Positions 17,408 through 25,648 of a stretch of 64,000 nt of DNA are shown here, in pieces. Made by a program: the position numbers and the translations under genes. The notes under the pieces were generated by a model that worked only from the letters and a program-made list of their open reading frames with translations, had not been told where the DNA came from and ran no database searches. How positions within the stretch are numbered: position 1 is the stretch's first letter; each line of letters starts with the position of its first letter. Origin of the DNA: Martinezella rhizogenes (GTDB lineage Bacteria > Pseudomonadota > Alphaproteobacteria > Rhizobiales > Rhizobiaceae); the NCBI GenBank assembly GCA_013322215.1, contig JAAMEZ010000006.1:310001-374000 (forward strand), in the 5' to 3' direction.

Positions 17408-17982
17408 CCCTTATCGAAACGCCTCGGCTGATCCTGCGGCCATGCGGGGAAGAGGATCGCAAGCTGTTTTATGAGCTGAGCTCCGATCCGGCCGTTCTCG
17501 AATTCTTCCCCTTCAGCCGCAGTCGCGAGGATGCCGACGCCATCTTCGCCATGATCCGGAACGTCATCTCCGAACCCGGCTTCGATTTTCTGGTCCTGGT
17601 GCTGAAGCATAGCGGCGAGGCAATCGGCTTCTCGGGGCTGTCCAGAGTACAACTCACCCCTCATTTGCCCAGAGATGCCGTGGAGATCGGCTGGCGGATC
17701 TCAGCGCGCCATTGGGGCAAGGGCTATGCGACGGAAGCGGGCGCGGCTCTTATGCGTCACGCTTTCACCGTCCTAAATCTCGAAGAAATCCTGTCCGTCG
17801 CCGTACATGACAACAGGCGCGTCCTCGCGGTGATGCGCAAAATCGGCATGTACCACGATCCGGCCTCCGATTTCGACCATCCACAAATTCCGGAGACGCA
17901 TCCGCATCTGAAGCGCCATGTCGTACATCGCCTCAGCGCCGCCGAATGGCGGGCGCAGCAGGCAAAACATGTCGACAGCTGA
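17404..17982 (+). CDS. GNAT acetyltransferase, RimJ/RimL type (second of a tandem pair)
   Basis: 192 residues from the ATG at 17404, overlapping the previous stop (ATGA). The architecture is the same as its neighbour: ETPRLILRPCGEED, VEIGWRISARHWGKGYATEAGAALMRHAF and IGMYHDPASDFDHPQIPETHPHLKRHVVHRLSAAEWR. The last block matches the neighbour (SDFNHPNVPDTHPHLQRHVLYRLTAAEWR) closely, so the pair arose by duplication. The specific substrate is unknown. The stop lies 4 bases from that of the convergent degP gene. Confidence 0.9.
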   Translation: MTLIETPRLILRPCGEEDRKLFYELSSDPAVLEFFPFSRSREDADAIFAMIRNVISEPGFDFLVLVLKHSGEAIGFSGLSRVQLTPHLPRDAVEIGWRISARHWGKGYATEAGAALMRHAFTVLNLEEILSVAVHDNRRVLAVMRKIGMYHDPASDFDHPQIPETHPHLKRHVVHRLSAAEWRAQQAKHVDS

Positions 17983-17985
17983 ATT

Positions 17986-19707
17986 CTATTCCAGTGCGAC
18001 GGCGATGAAGCGCAAGTCACCGTTCGGCGACGCAATCATCATCTGTGCATTGCGGCGTCCCTCCCGCTTCAGCGATGCCACCTTGTCCGAGGCAGCGCTC
18101 GGGGTCTGGACGAATTCCTGCGCGACCTCAACGACGACGTCGCCAGGTTTCAACCCCTTTTCCGCCGCCGCCGAACCTGGGGCCACTTCGGTGATGACGA
18201 CACCATCGACGCTGTCGGCAATGCCGAAGCTCTTGCGATTCTCTGCCGTCAACGTCGAGAGCTTCATTCCGAGGATATTCGAGGTCGCCTGAACTGGCGG
18301 CTGAGCCTGCGGCGATTGCTGCGGATCGCCGCCCTGATCCTGCCCATCCATGCCGTCATCGTCGCCATCGTCGCCATCGTCTCCCTGATCGGGATTGATG
18401 ACGCCGTCGCTGTTGCCCTTGTCGTCAGGCGCAAGCTGCGGCTTCTTGTTCTTGTCGGTGCTCGCGGCTGCCGCCTGATCGCTGTCCTCCAGACGGCCGA
18501 GCGTCACCTTGACGGTCTGCTGCTTGCCATCGCGATAGATGACGACATCGACTTCCTTGCCGACGGGGCTTTCGGCGACGACGCGCGGCAGATCGCGCAT
18601 CTCGTCCACATCCTTGCCGTCGAATTTCAGGATGACATCGCCCGCTTTGATCGAGCCGTTGTCGACAGGGCCGCCCTTGATGACACCAGCGACGAGCGCA
18701 CCCTTCGCCTCAGAAAGACCGAGGCTGTTGGCGACATCATCCGTGACAGGCTGAATGCGCACACCGAGCCAGCCACGGCGCGTCTCACCGAAATCCCTGA
18801 GCTGATTGACGACACCTTCCGCCAGTTCGGACGGTACTGCAAAGCCAATGCCGATCGAACCGCCGCTCGGAGAGATGATCGCCGTATTGATACCGATCAC
18901 CTCACCCTTCATGTTGAAGAGCGGGCCGCCGGAATTGCCCTTGTTGATCGCCGCATCCGTCTGGATGAAGTTGTCGTAGGGACCTGCATTGATGTTACGG
19001 CCCCGCGCCGAGACGATACCGATGGTGACAGAGCCACCGAGGCCGAAGGGATTGCCGATCGCCATCACCCAGTCGCCGATGCGCATCTTCGAGGAATCAC
19101 CGAATTTGACTGCCGTCAGCGGATGTTTCGGCTCGACTTTGAGGACGGAAAGATCGGTCTTCGTATCGGTGCCGATCAGCTTCGCCTTCAGCTTGGTGCC
19201 GTTCGGGAAGATCGCCTCGATATCGTCGGCCCCTTCAATGACGTGATTGTTGGTAACGATATAGCCGGAGGGGTCGATGACGAAGCCGGAACCGAGCGAG
19301 CTTACCTTGCGATTGCTGTCGTCGTCTTTCTTGTTGTTGAAGAAATCGTTGAATTCATCCTGATAGGGCGAGTTATCCGGCACCTTCGGGGTCGCCGGAC
19401 CATTCCCCTCATCCTTGACCTTCTGCGACGTGGAAATATTGACGACCGCATCGAGCAAGCCGGAAGCGAGATCGGCAACCGATGCCGGACCGGCATTCAT
19501 GGCCGGGTTCGCCGTGACCGTGGGGGATGCTGCCGGCGGCGTCTGATTGTTGGTCGTGGCCGGCGCCTGGGCACCTGCGGCCGCACCGCTATTCTGCGTC
19601 TGCGCATAAGCCTGTTCGGTAACGCCCACAACGGGGCCGGCAATCAGTGCAATGCTTGCGAGCAAGGCAAACGAACGGCTGAAAGGCAGGCGATTGGTCG
19701 AAGCCAT
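17986..19707 (-). CDS. degP: DegP/HtrA-type periplasmic serine protease (Do family)
   Basis: 573 residues. A signal peptide (about 1-35, cleaved near AYAQ) and an Ala/Pro-rich stretch precede the trypsin-like domain with the triad His155 (VTNNHVIEG), Asp185 (TKTDLSVLK) and Ser259 (NKGNSGGPL). The first PDZ domain is at about 310-410 and the second at about 485-570. Between them lies an unusual acidic Asp/Gly linker (about 445-475). It degrades or refolds misfolded envelope proteins. It stands downstream of hflK-hflC as in other rhizobia, but a terminator and 194 bases separate them. Confidence 0.95.
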   Translation of the reverse strand: MASTNRLPFSRSFALLASIALIAGPVVGVTEQAYAQTQNSGAAAGAQAPATTNNQTPPAASPTVTANPAMNAGPASVADLASGLLDAVVNISTSQKVKDEGNGPATPKVPDNSPYQDEFNDFFNNKKDDDSNRKVSSLGSGFVIDPSGYIVTNNHVIEGADDIEAIFPNGTKLKAKLIGTDTKTDLSVLKVEPKHPLTAVKFGDSSKMRIGDWVMAIGNPFGLGGSVTIGIVSARGRNINAGPYDNFIQTDAAINKGNSGGPLFNMKGEVIGINTAIISPSGGSIGIGFAVPSELAEGVVNQLRDFGETRRGWLGVRIQPVTDDVANSLGLSEAKGALVAGVIKGGPVDNGSIKAGDVILKFDGKDVDEMRDLPRVVAESPVGKEVDVVIYRDGKQQTVKVTLGRLEDSDQAAAASTDKNKKPQLAPDDKGNSDGVINPDQGDDGDDGDDDGMDGQDQGGDPQQSPQAQPPVQATSNILGMKLSTLTAENRKSFGIADSVDGVVITEVAPGSAAAEKGLKPGDVVVEVAQEFVQTPSAASDKVASLKREGRRNAQMMIASPNGDLRFIAVALE

Positions 19708-19852
19708 CAGGCATCCTCATAAAGAAAGGGAAAACTTGTATAAGCATCAACATAAGGCGGAATGATGAAGCGTGAAATCACCTTTTTGAGAAATCCCCGA
19801 ACCTCCTCGCCGCCGATGCTCGCAGGCCAAAGGTGATGCAATGCGTCATAAA

Positions 19853-19881
19853 GAAAAGGGCCGCCCTCAGGCAGCCCTTTC
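19853..19881 (-). terminator. Terminator after hflC
   Basis: On the minus strand AAGGGCTGCC (19879-19870) and GGCGGCCCTT (19865-19856) form a 10-bp stem with one G-U pair and a 4-nt loop, followed by TTCTTTA. It should end the folA-hflK-hflC transcript before degP. Confidence 0.7.
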
Positions 19882-19901
19882 GTTTCAGTGTAATCGACGC
19901 C

Positions 19902-20840
19902 TCAGTTCGCAGGCGGCGTCGGATTGGCGAGTGCCGGCGCCCCGGAATTGGGTGCGGAACCCGCAGGACTGTCAAAATACTTGAAGAAGTCCGACTGGTT
20001 CGGCGGCAGGACGAGCGTCTTGCCACCTGAGGCGAGTGCCTTGTTGTAAGCGGCCATCGAACGATAGAACTCGTAGAAGTTCGGATCGCGCTTCGAGGCA
20101 TCCGCGAAGATGGCGTTGCGTTCGGCTTCGCCTTCACCACGCAGCACTTCCGAATCCTTCTGCGCATCGGCCACGATCTCGACGACCTGACGGTCCGCGA
20201 CCGCCCGGCGCCGCTGGCCTTCTTCGTTACCACGTGCGCGGATCAATTCGGCTTCCGCCAAACGCTCTGCCTTCATGCGGTCGTAAGTGTTCTGCGACAC
20301 GTCCTGAGACAGGTCTGTACGGCGGATGCGGACGTCCTCAATATTAAGGCCGAGTGTTTCCGCATCGCGATGCAGATCATTGCGCACTTCCGTCATCATC
20401 GCGGCACGTTCGTTGGAAAGCGCCGCCTCGAAGCCGCGCAGACCATACACACGACGCAGAGCAGCATCGAGGCGGGTCCTGAGACGCGATTCAGCCGCAT
20501 CGCGATCGCCTGAGACGGTCTCGCGGAACTTGCGCGCATCCATGATCTTGTAGACGACGAAAGCATCGACTTCGTAGAATTTGCCGCCGGAGACCTGGAC
20601 ACGGATATTGTCCAGGTCGAAGCGGAGTTCCTGCTGCTGCACGTACTGGACACGATCGGCATCCATGAAGGCGAAAGGCAGCTTGAAGTACAGGCCGGGC
20701 TCGGTCTTGACGGCACGAATCTGGCCGAAGCGCAGGACGATCGCCTGTTCGCGAGCATTGACCACGAACACCGACGAATAAATAAGCAACAGCACCACCG
20801 CAAGCGCGATGAGGATGGCTGGCAAACGGCTGGACGTCAT
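19902..20840 (-). CDS. hflC: HflC, band 7/SPFH regulator of FtsH
   Basis: 312 residues. One N-terminal membrane anchor (about 5-26, AILIALAVVLLLIYSSVFVV) precedes an SPFH domain with REQAIVLRFGQIRAVKTEPGLYFKLPF and the helical segment RTDLSQDVSQNTYDRMKAERLAEAELIRARGNEEGQRRRAVADR. It forms a cage-like inner-membrane complex with HflK around the FtsH protease. Its ATG and the hflK stop overlap (TAATG), so translation is coupled. The C-terminal tail is Pro/Ala-rich. Confidence 0.95.
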   Translation of the reverse strand: MTSSRLPAILIALAVVLLLIYSSVFVVNAREQAIVLRFGQIRAVKTEPGLYFKLPFAFMDADRVQYVQQQELRFDLDNIRVQVSGGKFYEVDAFVVYKIMDARKFRETVSGDRDAAESRLRTRLDAALRRVYGLRGFEAALSNERAAMMTEVRNDLHRDAETLGLNIEDVRIRRTDLSQDVSQNTYDRMKAERLAEAELIRARGNEEGQRRRAVADRQVVEIVADAQKDSEVLRGEGEAERNAIFADASKRDPNFYEFYRSMAAYNKALASGGKTLVLPPNQSDFFKYFDSPAGSAPNSGAPALANPTPPAN

Positions 20841-21961
20841 TATTTGGCCTCCGGCTGAGTTGCGGCGGGCTTGCCCGCCTGCGTCGTGGACTGCTTGCCG
20901 ATTTCGTTCAGCGGCAGGTAAGGCACGACGCCCTGCTTGTCGTCGATGATGATGCTGTTGGAATTGCCGATAACCGACTCCATGGTTTCCAGGAACAGAC
21001 GCTTGCGAGTGACCTCAGGCGCCTTGACGTATTCGTCGTAGATCGAGATGAAGCGCTGCGCCTCACCCTGGGCTTCCTTCACGACACGGTCCTTGTAGGC
21101 AGCCGCCTCTTCGCGGATCTGAGCCGCGCGACCGCGGGCCTGACCGAGCTTCTGGTTGGCGTACTGATTGGCCTCTTCCACCTGCTGGTCTTCGTTCTGC
21201 TCCGCACGCTGCACTTCTTCGAATGCGTCGGCCACTTCGCGCGGCGGAGAGACATCCTCGATCGGCACGGCGTTGATGGAGATGCCGGAACCGTAGCGAT
21301 CCATCGTATCCTGAATGATGCCTCTGACCTCGGTCGCGATTTCCTGACGCTTGTCGCGATAGATGTCCTGAGCCGGACGGCGACCGACGACCTCACGCAT
21401 GGCACTTTCCGCAACCTGCTGCAGTGTCTCGTCGGGGGTCTCGAGATTGAACAGATAGGCTTGCGGGGTGGTCACGGTATAGAGGATCGAGAACTGGACG
21501 TTGACGATGTTCTGATCGCCCGTCAGCATCAGACCGGTAGTCGAACCAGCCGTGGAGCGGCCGCCGATATTGCGCTGTTGCTCGGTGACTTTGACGAATT
21601 CAATTCGATCCATCGGCCACAGGTGGAAATGCAGGCCTGGCATCGAGACTTCCTCGCGCGGCTTGCCGAAACGCAACTCTACGCCGCGCTCGTCCGGCTG
21701 CACGGTGTAGATGCACTGGATCAGCCAGAAGACGGCGATCACTGCGATGATGATGAGGACGACGCCTGCATTGAAGCCGCCGGGCACGAAACCTTTCAAC
21801 CGGTCCTGGCCGCGGCGAATAATATCCTCGAGATCCGGAGGTCCTCCGTTGCCGCCACCTCGCGGCCGGTTCGGTCCTTGCCCCCAAGGTCCCTGATTAT
21901 TTCCACCGCCGCCGCCGCCCCATGGGCCACCGCCGCCGCCATTCTGATTGCTCCAAGGCAT
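20840..21961 (-). CDS. hflK: HflK, band 7/SPFH regulator of FtsH
   Basis: 373 residues from the ATG at 21961 (MPWSNQNGGGGGPWG), the family's Gly-rich start. The longer frame to 22015 is rejected. After the glycine/asparagine-rich cytoplasmic tail comes a single transmembrane helix (about 76-96, GVVLIIIAVIAVFWLIQCIY) and an SPFH domain (TVQPDERGVELRFGKPREEVSMPGLHFHLWP). It is the partner of HflC in control of FtsH. It follows folA on the same strand. Confidence 0.95.
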   Translation of the reverse strand: MPWSNQNGGGGGPWGGGGGGNNQGPWGQGPNRPRGGGNGGPPDLEDIIRRGQDRLKGFVPGGFNAGVVLIIIAVIAVFWLIQCIYTVQPDERGVELRFGKPREEVSMPGLHFHLWPMDRIEFVKVTEQQRNIGGRSTAGSTTGLMLTGDQNIVNVQFSILYTVTTPQAYLFNLETPDETLQQVAESAMREVVGRRPAQDIYRDKRQEIATEVRGIIQDTMDRYGSGISINAVPIEDVSPPREVADAFEEVQRAEQNEDQQVEEANQYANQKLGQARGRAAQIREEAAAYKDRVVKEAQGEAQRFISIYDEYVKAPEVTRKRLFLETMESVIGNSNSIIIDDKQGVVPYLPLNEIGKQSTTQAGKPAATQPEAK

Positions 21962-22138
21962 CAAAACCTCTTTGTTTGTTGACTCCCGATATCGCGCCGA
22001 ACCCACGGATTTCATGGCTCGAACTCCGCAGGTGGCAGCGATTGTTTCCCGTTATAGGTATCGAAGCACCTGCTTTCAACGCGACTTCAGGAAGTTCGTC
22101 GGATTCATTGTAAGATATTTGCTTTTTGGGGGCAGCTT

Positions 22139-22657
22139 TTATGTTTTACGCCGAAAATAGCTAACGAAACGCGTCGGATAAGTATCCTTTTCTCCTGCCG
22201 GAACGGCAAGCTCGCTATCCGCCTGCCAGATGCCTGGATCGATCTCTGGAAAGGAGGTGTCGCCCTCCACATCAGCCTCGACATGGGTGATCAGCAGCCG
22301 GTCGGAGAGGCTGATCGCCTGCCGATAGATTTCGCCGCCCCCAAGGATGCAGATTTCGTCGACATTGCTCTCTTTAGCCAGACGCGATGCAATCGAGATC
22401 GCTTCATCAAGCGAATGCGCCACCGTTATCCCCTCGGCTGTAAAATCGGTGTCACGGGTGATGATGACATTGGGCCGGCCCGGCAAGGGCTTGCCGATCG
22501 ACTGGAAGGTCTTGCGCCCCATAATCACGGGCTTGCCCAAGGTCATAGCCTTGAAGCGCTTGAGATCAGACGACAGCCGCCAGGGCATGTCGCCTTCGCG
22601 CCCAATGATGCCGTTGCGCGATACGGCAACGACGATGGTCTTGATCGGCTGGGTCAT
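22139..22657 (-). CDS. folA: Dihydrofolate reductase
   Basis: 172 residues. The typical chromosomal DHFR motifs are present in order: VVAVSRNGIIGREGDMPWRLSSDLKRFKAMTLGKPVIMGRKTFQSIG (substrate and NADPH site with Asp in the GDMPWRL loop), PGRPNVIITRD and EICILGGGEIYRQAI. It regenerates tetrahydrofolate after thymidylate synthase. In many rhizobia folA is directly next to thyA. Here about 3 kb with four other genes separates them. Confidence 0.96.
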   Translation of the reverse strand: MTQPIKTIVVAVSRNGIIGREGDMPWRLSSDLKRFKAMTLGKPVIMGRKTFQSIGKPLPGRPNVIITRDTDFTAEGITVAHSLDEAISIASRLAKESNVDEICILGGGEIYRQAISLSDRLLITHVEADVEGDTSFPEIDPGIWQADSELAVPAGEKDTYPTRFVSYFRRKT

Positions 22658-22761
22658 GCGTCTCCCCCGGTCTGCCTCACCGACACCAATACGAATCGGC
22701 GCGACGACTCTACATCATGATGGCCGCAACGGGAGATGGAAGGCGCTGCCAAGGCCTCGCA

Positions 22762-23598
22762 TCAGCCGCCGCCGTTCAATTTATCGAGCTCTGCCGCCAG
22801 CACGCCCCCCTCTTCCCGATCCCTGGCCATCTTCCGATAAAGCCCCGCCATGCCTTTGAAGATCAAGGCGGCTGGATCATCCTCGCCAAGGAACTCGGAA
22901 ATCTCCTCCATCTCCGCGACCCAGCGATAGGCTTTCGGATACATGTCAGGAATGCCGTGCACGAACTTCGCATCGAAATCCGGCAGGCTTTCCTGAAGTT
23001 CGCGTTTCAGGGCGACATCGGCACCCGAACGGATCGCAGCCAGCAGCATGGCGGTGCCGAGGCCCGTTACACCCTTGTTGATGCCGGCATAGCACATCTT
23101 CAATGCCGAGGCAGCGCCGACTGCCCCTTCGATGCGACGAACCTGCAGTCCGTATTCGACAAGCACGCCGCTGTCGCCAGCTGTATCGCCGCTCACATAG
23201 AGCTTCGGCCCCTTCTGGCCAGGCTTCGGCGGACCGCCGATGATGGAGCCGTCGAGGACCACGCCGCAGTCACTGCCGAAAATTGCCGCAATCTCGGTCA
23301 TGGTCCTCGGCGAAATCGCATTGCAGTCCATGAACGTCGTCTTCGCGCCGACCCGACGCAGTTCAGCGGCGATCTGCTTTGCAACGCCAACAGCCTCAGC
23401 CGGCGGAACGATGGAAAGAATGAGACGCGACGCGGCGATAGCGTCCAATCCGACCGGCTCCATGCCGGCCGTTTTCGCTCGCTCGATAGTCGAAGCCGAG
23501 CGCCCCTCAAGATAGGTGACCACCCTCGCCCCGTTTTCGACCAAACGCCGGCCAATGGCGCTCCCCATTGCGCCGGCCCCGATGACTGCGATCTCCAC
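22762..23598 (-). CDS. NAD(P)-dependent 6-phosphogluconate/3-hydroxyisobutyrate-type dehydrogenase (DUF1932)
   Basis: 278 residues from a GTG at 23598 with AAGGAGA just upstream. The longer frame to 23697 lacks such support. The N-terminal Rossmann domain has IAVIGAGAMGSAIGRRL, then ILSIVPPAEAV and DGSIIGGPP. The C-terminal DUF1932 helical domain is KMCYAGINKGVTGLGTAMLLAAIR, in which Lys is the presumed catalytic residue. The substrate is unknown. It lies 102 bases downstream of the XRE-cupin gene on the same strand and may share its promoter. Confidence 0.85.
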   Translation of the reverse strand: MEIAVIGAGAMGSAIGRRLVENGARVVTYLEGRSASTIERAKTAGMEPVGLDAIAASRLILSIVPPAEAVGVAKQIAAELRRVGAKTTFMDCNAISPRTMTEIAAIFGSDCGVVLDGSIIGGPPKPGQKGPKLYVSGDTAGDSGVLVEYGLQVRRIEGAVGAASALKMCYAGINKGVTGLGTAMLLAAIRSGADVALKRELQESLPDFDAKFVHGIPDMYPKAYRWVAEMEEISEFLGEDDPAALIFKGMAGLYRKMARDREEGGVLAAELDKLNGGG

Positions 23599-23700
23599 GG
23601 CCAATCTCCTTTTCCGCGTAAGGAAGGCGGCACCATATCGCCTATCGCCCGGCCGGACGAGCACAATGCCATGCGGTAACGCTAAGTTTAGCGCCACCTG

Positions 23701-24267
23701 TCAAGCATTGCGAAGCACGAGGACGGCGTAGATGCACGGCTCCTCGCTTTCATTCTGGAAGACGCAATCCGTCGGCGGACCGAGTTCGAGGCAATCGCCT
23801 GCCGACATCAAATGCCTGACGTCTCCTTCGAGAAAGGTCAGCCGCCCCTCCAGCACCCAGATGAGCTGCCGCATGAAGGCATAAGCCGATGCGGGCATCG
23901 GAACCTCCGCCCCCGCGGGCAACTCGATGCGGACCAGATCGAGCGGCAGGTCCGACTTCGGGGAAACGTGCCGGCGCTCATAGCCCGTCTGCGGATCGAC
24001 CCAGACGGGCTGCTCTTGCCTCCGGAGAAACCGGCCCTGCTGCATCTCGGCACGCGCCATCAAGGTCGACATGCTCAAGCTGAAAGCACCGGAAAGCTTG
24101 CCGAGCAGCGTCGCCGTCGGGCTGCTTTCGCCACGCTCGATCTTGTGGATCATGGCGCGGGACACGGTCGAGCGTTCCGCCAGTTCCGTCAGCGACCAGC
24201 CGCGGCTTTCCCGTTCGATGCGAATGCGTGCGCCGATGCGCCTGTCGATATCATCAAGTTGAGACAT
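23701..24267 (-). CDS. XRE-family regulator with C-terminal cupin domain
   Basis: 188 residues from the ATG at 24267. The N-terminal helix-turn-helix (IGARIRIERESRGWSLTELAERSTVSRAMIHKIERGESSPTATLLGKLSGAF, about 10-62) is followed by a cupin-2 barrel (VRIELPAGAEVPMP to WVLEGRLTFLEGDVRHLMSAGDCLELGPPTDCVFQN). Such proteins bind a small ligand in the cupin and repress adjacent genes. The divergent acetyltransferase/transporter pair and the dehydrogenase downstream are the obvious targets. An operator-like ACTATAGTGGAC lies a few bases before its start, which fits autoregulation. Confidence 0.9.
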   Translation of the reverse strand: MSQLDDIDRRIGARIRIERESRGWSLTELAERSTVSRAMIHKIERGESSPTATLLGKLSGAFSLSMSTLMARAEMQQGRFLRRQEQPVWVDPQTGYERRHVSPKSDLPLDLVRIELPAGAEVPMPASAYAFMRQLIWVLEGRLTFLEGDVRHLMSAGDCLELGPPTDCVFQNESEEPCIYAVLVLRNA

Positions 24268-24270
24268 GCG

Positions 24271-24286
24271 TTTTACTATAGTGGAC
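24271..24286. promoter_or_regulatory. Operator-like motif 1 (XRE-cupin)
   Basis: TTTTACTATAGTGGAC contains the perfect palindrome ACTATAGT and the decamer TATAGTGGAC (24277-24286), starting 4 bases upstream of the regulator's ATG. Confidence 0.45.
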
Positions 24287-24476
24287 TTTCGCTGAAATGA
24301 CAATCGATGCCGAACATCCTCGAAAGATCGCTTCACGCAAAGCCAACCAGAGAGAAATCAAATTTCATCACCTTTAGGAAAAAGGTGACTAGCTATTGAA
24401 TCAGTGCCATATTTCCTCCAAGTCGCCACGCGATCAGCAGTTAGCGTGCTTTTGATTTTCTGGATTTTCGTAATAA

Positions 24477-24486
24477 TATAGTGGAC
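24477..24486. promoter_or_regulatory. Operator-like motif 2 (XRE-cupin)
   Basis: TATAGTGGAC, identical over all ten bases and in the same orientation as motif 1, 83 bases before the acetyltransferase start. Confidence 0.45.
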
Positions 24487-24535
24487 AGACATCAAAATCG
24501 GTGTATGACAAGATGGAACGGTAAAACACATATCC

Positions 24536-24551
24536 ATCCAATTTAGTGGAT
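24536..24551. promoter_or_regulatory. Operator-like motif 3 (XRE-cupin)
   Basis: ATCCAATTTAGTGGAT is a near palindrome (six of eight pairs) and matches the right half of motifs 1 and 2 at 8 of 10 positions. It lies immediately upstream of the acetyltransferase ribosome binding site, where a bound protein would block transcription. Confidence 0.4.
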
Positions 24552-24568
24552 AGCTCACGGAGCCGCTG

Positions 24569-25096
24569 ATGCAAATTCGCGATGCGAGAGACGAGGATCT
24601 CGCGGGAATAACCGCGATCTACAATGACGCCGTCGCGAATACCGCAGCGATCTGGAACGAGACGCTGGTCGATATCGCCAACCGCAGGCAATGGCTGCAG
24701 GATCGGCACAAGCTCGGCTATCCGGTGCTCGTGGCAACGGATGATCATGGCGATGTCATCGGCTATGCCTCCTTCGGCGACTGGCGCGCCTTCGACGGCT
24801 ATCGGCATACGGTCGAGCACTCGGTCTATGTCCGCAACGATCAGTATCGAGGCGGCATCGGCAAGGCGCTGATGATCGAGCTGATCGAGCGCGCCCGGGC
24901 GATCGGCAAACATGCAATGGTCGCGGGCATCGAGGCTGGCAATGAAGCCTCGATCCGGCTGCACGAAAAGCTCGGCTTCCAGCAGGTCGGCCTTCTGCCG
25001 CAAGTCGGCACGAAGTTCGGACGCTGGCTCGATCTGGCCTTCCTGCAGCTGCTCCTCGATCAGCGAATCGATCCCGACAACAAACCCACAGCCTAA
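24569..25096 (+). CDS. GNAT acetyltransferase of the phosphinothricin/methionine-sulfoximine type
   Basis: 175 residues from the ATG at 24569, with CGGAG upstream. It matches the Pat/Bar/YncA group: IRDARDEDLAGITAIYNDAVANTAAIWNETLVD, VIGYASFGDWRAFDGYRHTVEHSVYVRNDQYRGGIGKALM (acetyl-CoA loop) and EAGNEASIRLHEKLGFQQVGLLPQVGTKFGRWLDLAFLQL. Members acetylate toxic glutamate analogues such as L-methionine sulfoximine or phosphinothricin. The substrate is not proven here. A small transporter follows after 12 bases, suggesting a detoxification pair. Confidence 0.88.
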   Translation: MQIRDARDEDLAGITAIYNDAVANTAAIWNETLVDIANRRQWLQDRHKLGYPVLVATDDHGDVIGYASFGDWRAFDGYRHTVEHSVYVRNDQYRGGIGKALMIELIERARAIGKHAMVAGIEAGNEASIRLHEKLGFQQVGLLPQVGTKFGRWLDLAFLQLLLDQRIDPDNKPTA

Positions 25097-25108
25097 GGCG
25101 CGAACACC

Positions 25109-25555
25109 ATGCCGATCACGGTGGCAACGCTCATTCTCGCCGGCATATCGCTGGTTCTGCAGAACGCATTGATGGTGCGGATCACTCAGTCGGCGTCGAC
25201 CGTGCTCATTGCCCTGGTCATCAACTCCTCGGTCGGGCTGACCGCGCTGCTTGCGATCCTGATTTCACGCAGCGGTCTCGCCGGCCTTGCGGAGGCAGCC
25301 AGCGCCATCAGGCCATGGGCGCTGCTGCCGGGCCTGCTTGGCTCGTTCTTCGTCTTTGCCGGCATTCTTGGATATCAGCGGCTTGGCGCAGCCCCCACCA
25401 TCGCCGTGCTGGTTGCCAGCCAGCTCCTGGCAGGCCTCGCATTCGACGCCGCCATCTCCGGGCAGAAACTGGCCGGCTTCAACACATGGCAGTTTGTCGG
25501 AGCTTTGCTGCTTGTCACCGGCGCCGTGCTCGTTGCCGGCCGAACCACAGCCTAG
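25109..25555 (+). CDS. YdcZ-type DMT-superfamily transporter (DUF606)
   Basis: 148 residues with about five hydrophobic helices. VATLILAGISLVLQNALMVRITQSASTVLIALVINSSVGLTALL, LLPGLLGSFFVFAGILGYQRLGAAPTIAVLVASQLLAGLAFD and WQFVGALLLVTGAVLVA match the five-helix half-size DMT_YdcZ family. It is a probable small-molecule exporter, and members often act as pairs or dimers. It is the second gene of the acetyltransferase operon. Its TAG stop is formed by the first bases of the repeat element that follows. Confidence 0.88.
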   Translation: MPITVATLILAGISLVLQNALMVRITQSASTVLIALVINSSVGLTALLAILISRSGLAGLAEAASAIRPWALLPGLLGSFFVFAGILGYQRLGAAPTIAVLVASQLLAGLAFDAAISGQKLAGFNTWQFVGALLLVTGAVLVAGRTTA

Positions 25556-25648
25556 AGCAATTCCAGGAAAAATGTGCAGCGGTTTTCCGTCCGGAATTGC
25601 GTAAAAACAAAGAGATAGAGCGTTTTCGCGATTCGAAGAAAAGCTCTA
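25553..25648. repeat. RIME/ABC-like mosaic intergenic repeat (copy A)
   Basis: A 96-bp element bounded by TAGAGC and GCTCTA. Its left 70 bases (TAGAGCAATTCCAGG to AAACAAAGAGATAGAGCG) match the reverse complement of 28370-28473 at nearly every position. Its right module is a different hairpin (TAGAGCGTTTTCGCG against GAAGAAAAGCTCTA). Both terminal hexamers overlap the stop codons of the flanking convergent genes. Confidence 0.85.

Larger units (their letters stand above)
24268..24568. other. 301-bp divergent regulatory region of the XRE-cupin unit
   Basis: An AT-rich intergenic region between the regulator (minus) and the acetyltransferase (plus). I see no ORF worth calling. It carries three copies of a TATAGTGGAC-like motif, listed separately: one by the regulator start, one mid-region and one just before the acetyltransferase ribosome binding site. 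Confidence 0.6.

Noticed and set aside
18316..19722. 468-codon open frame on the plus strand
   Set aside because: It is antisense to degP, whose signal peptide, catalytic triad and PDZ domains are all in the minus-strand frame.
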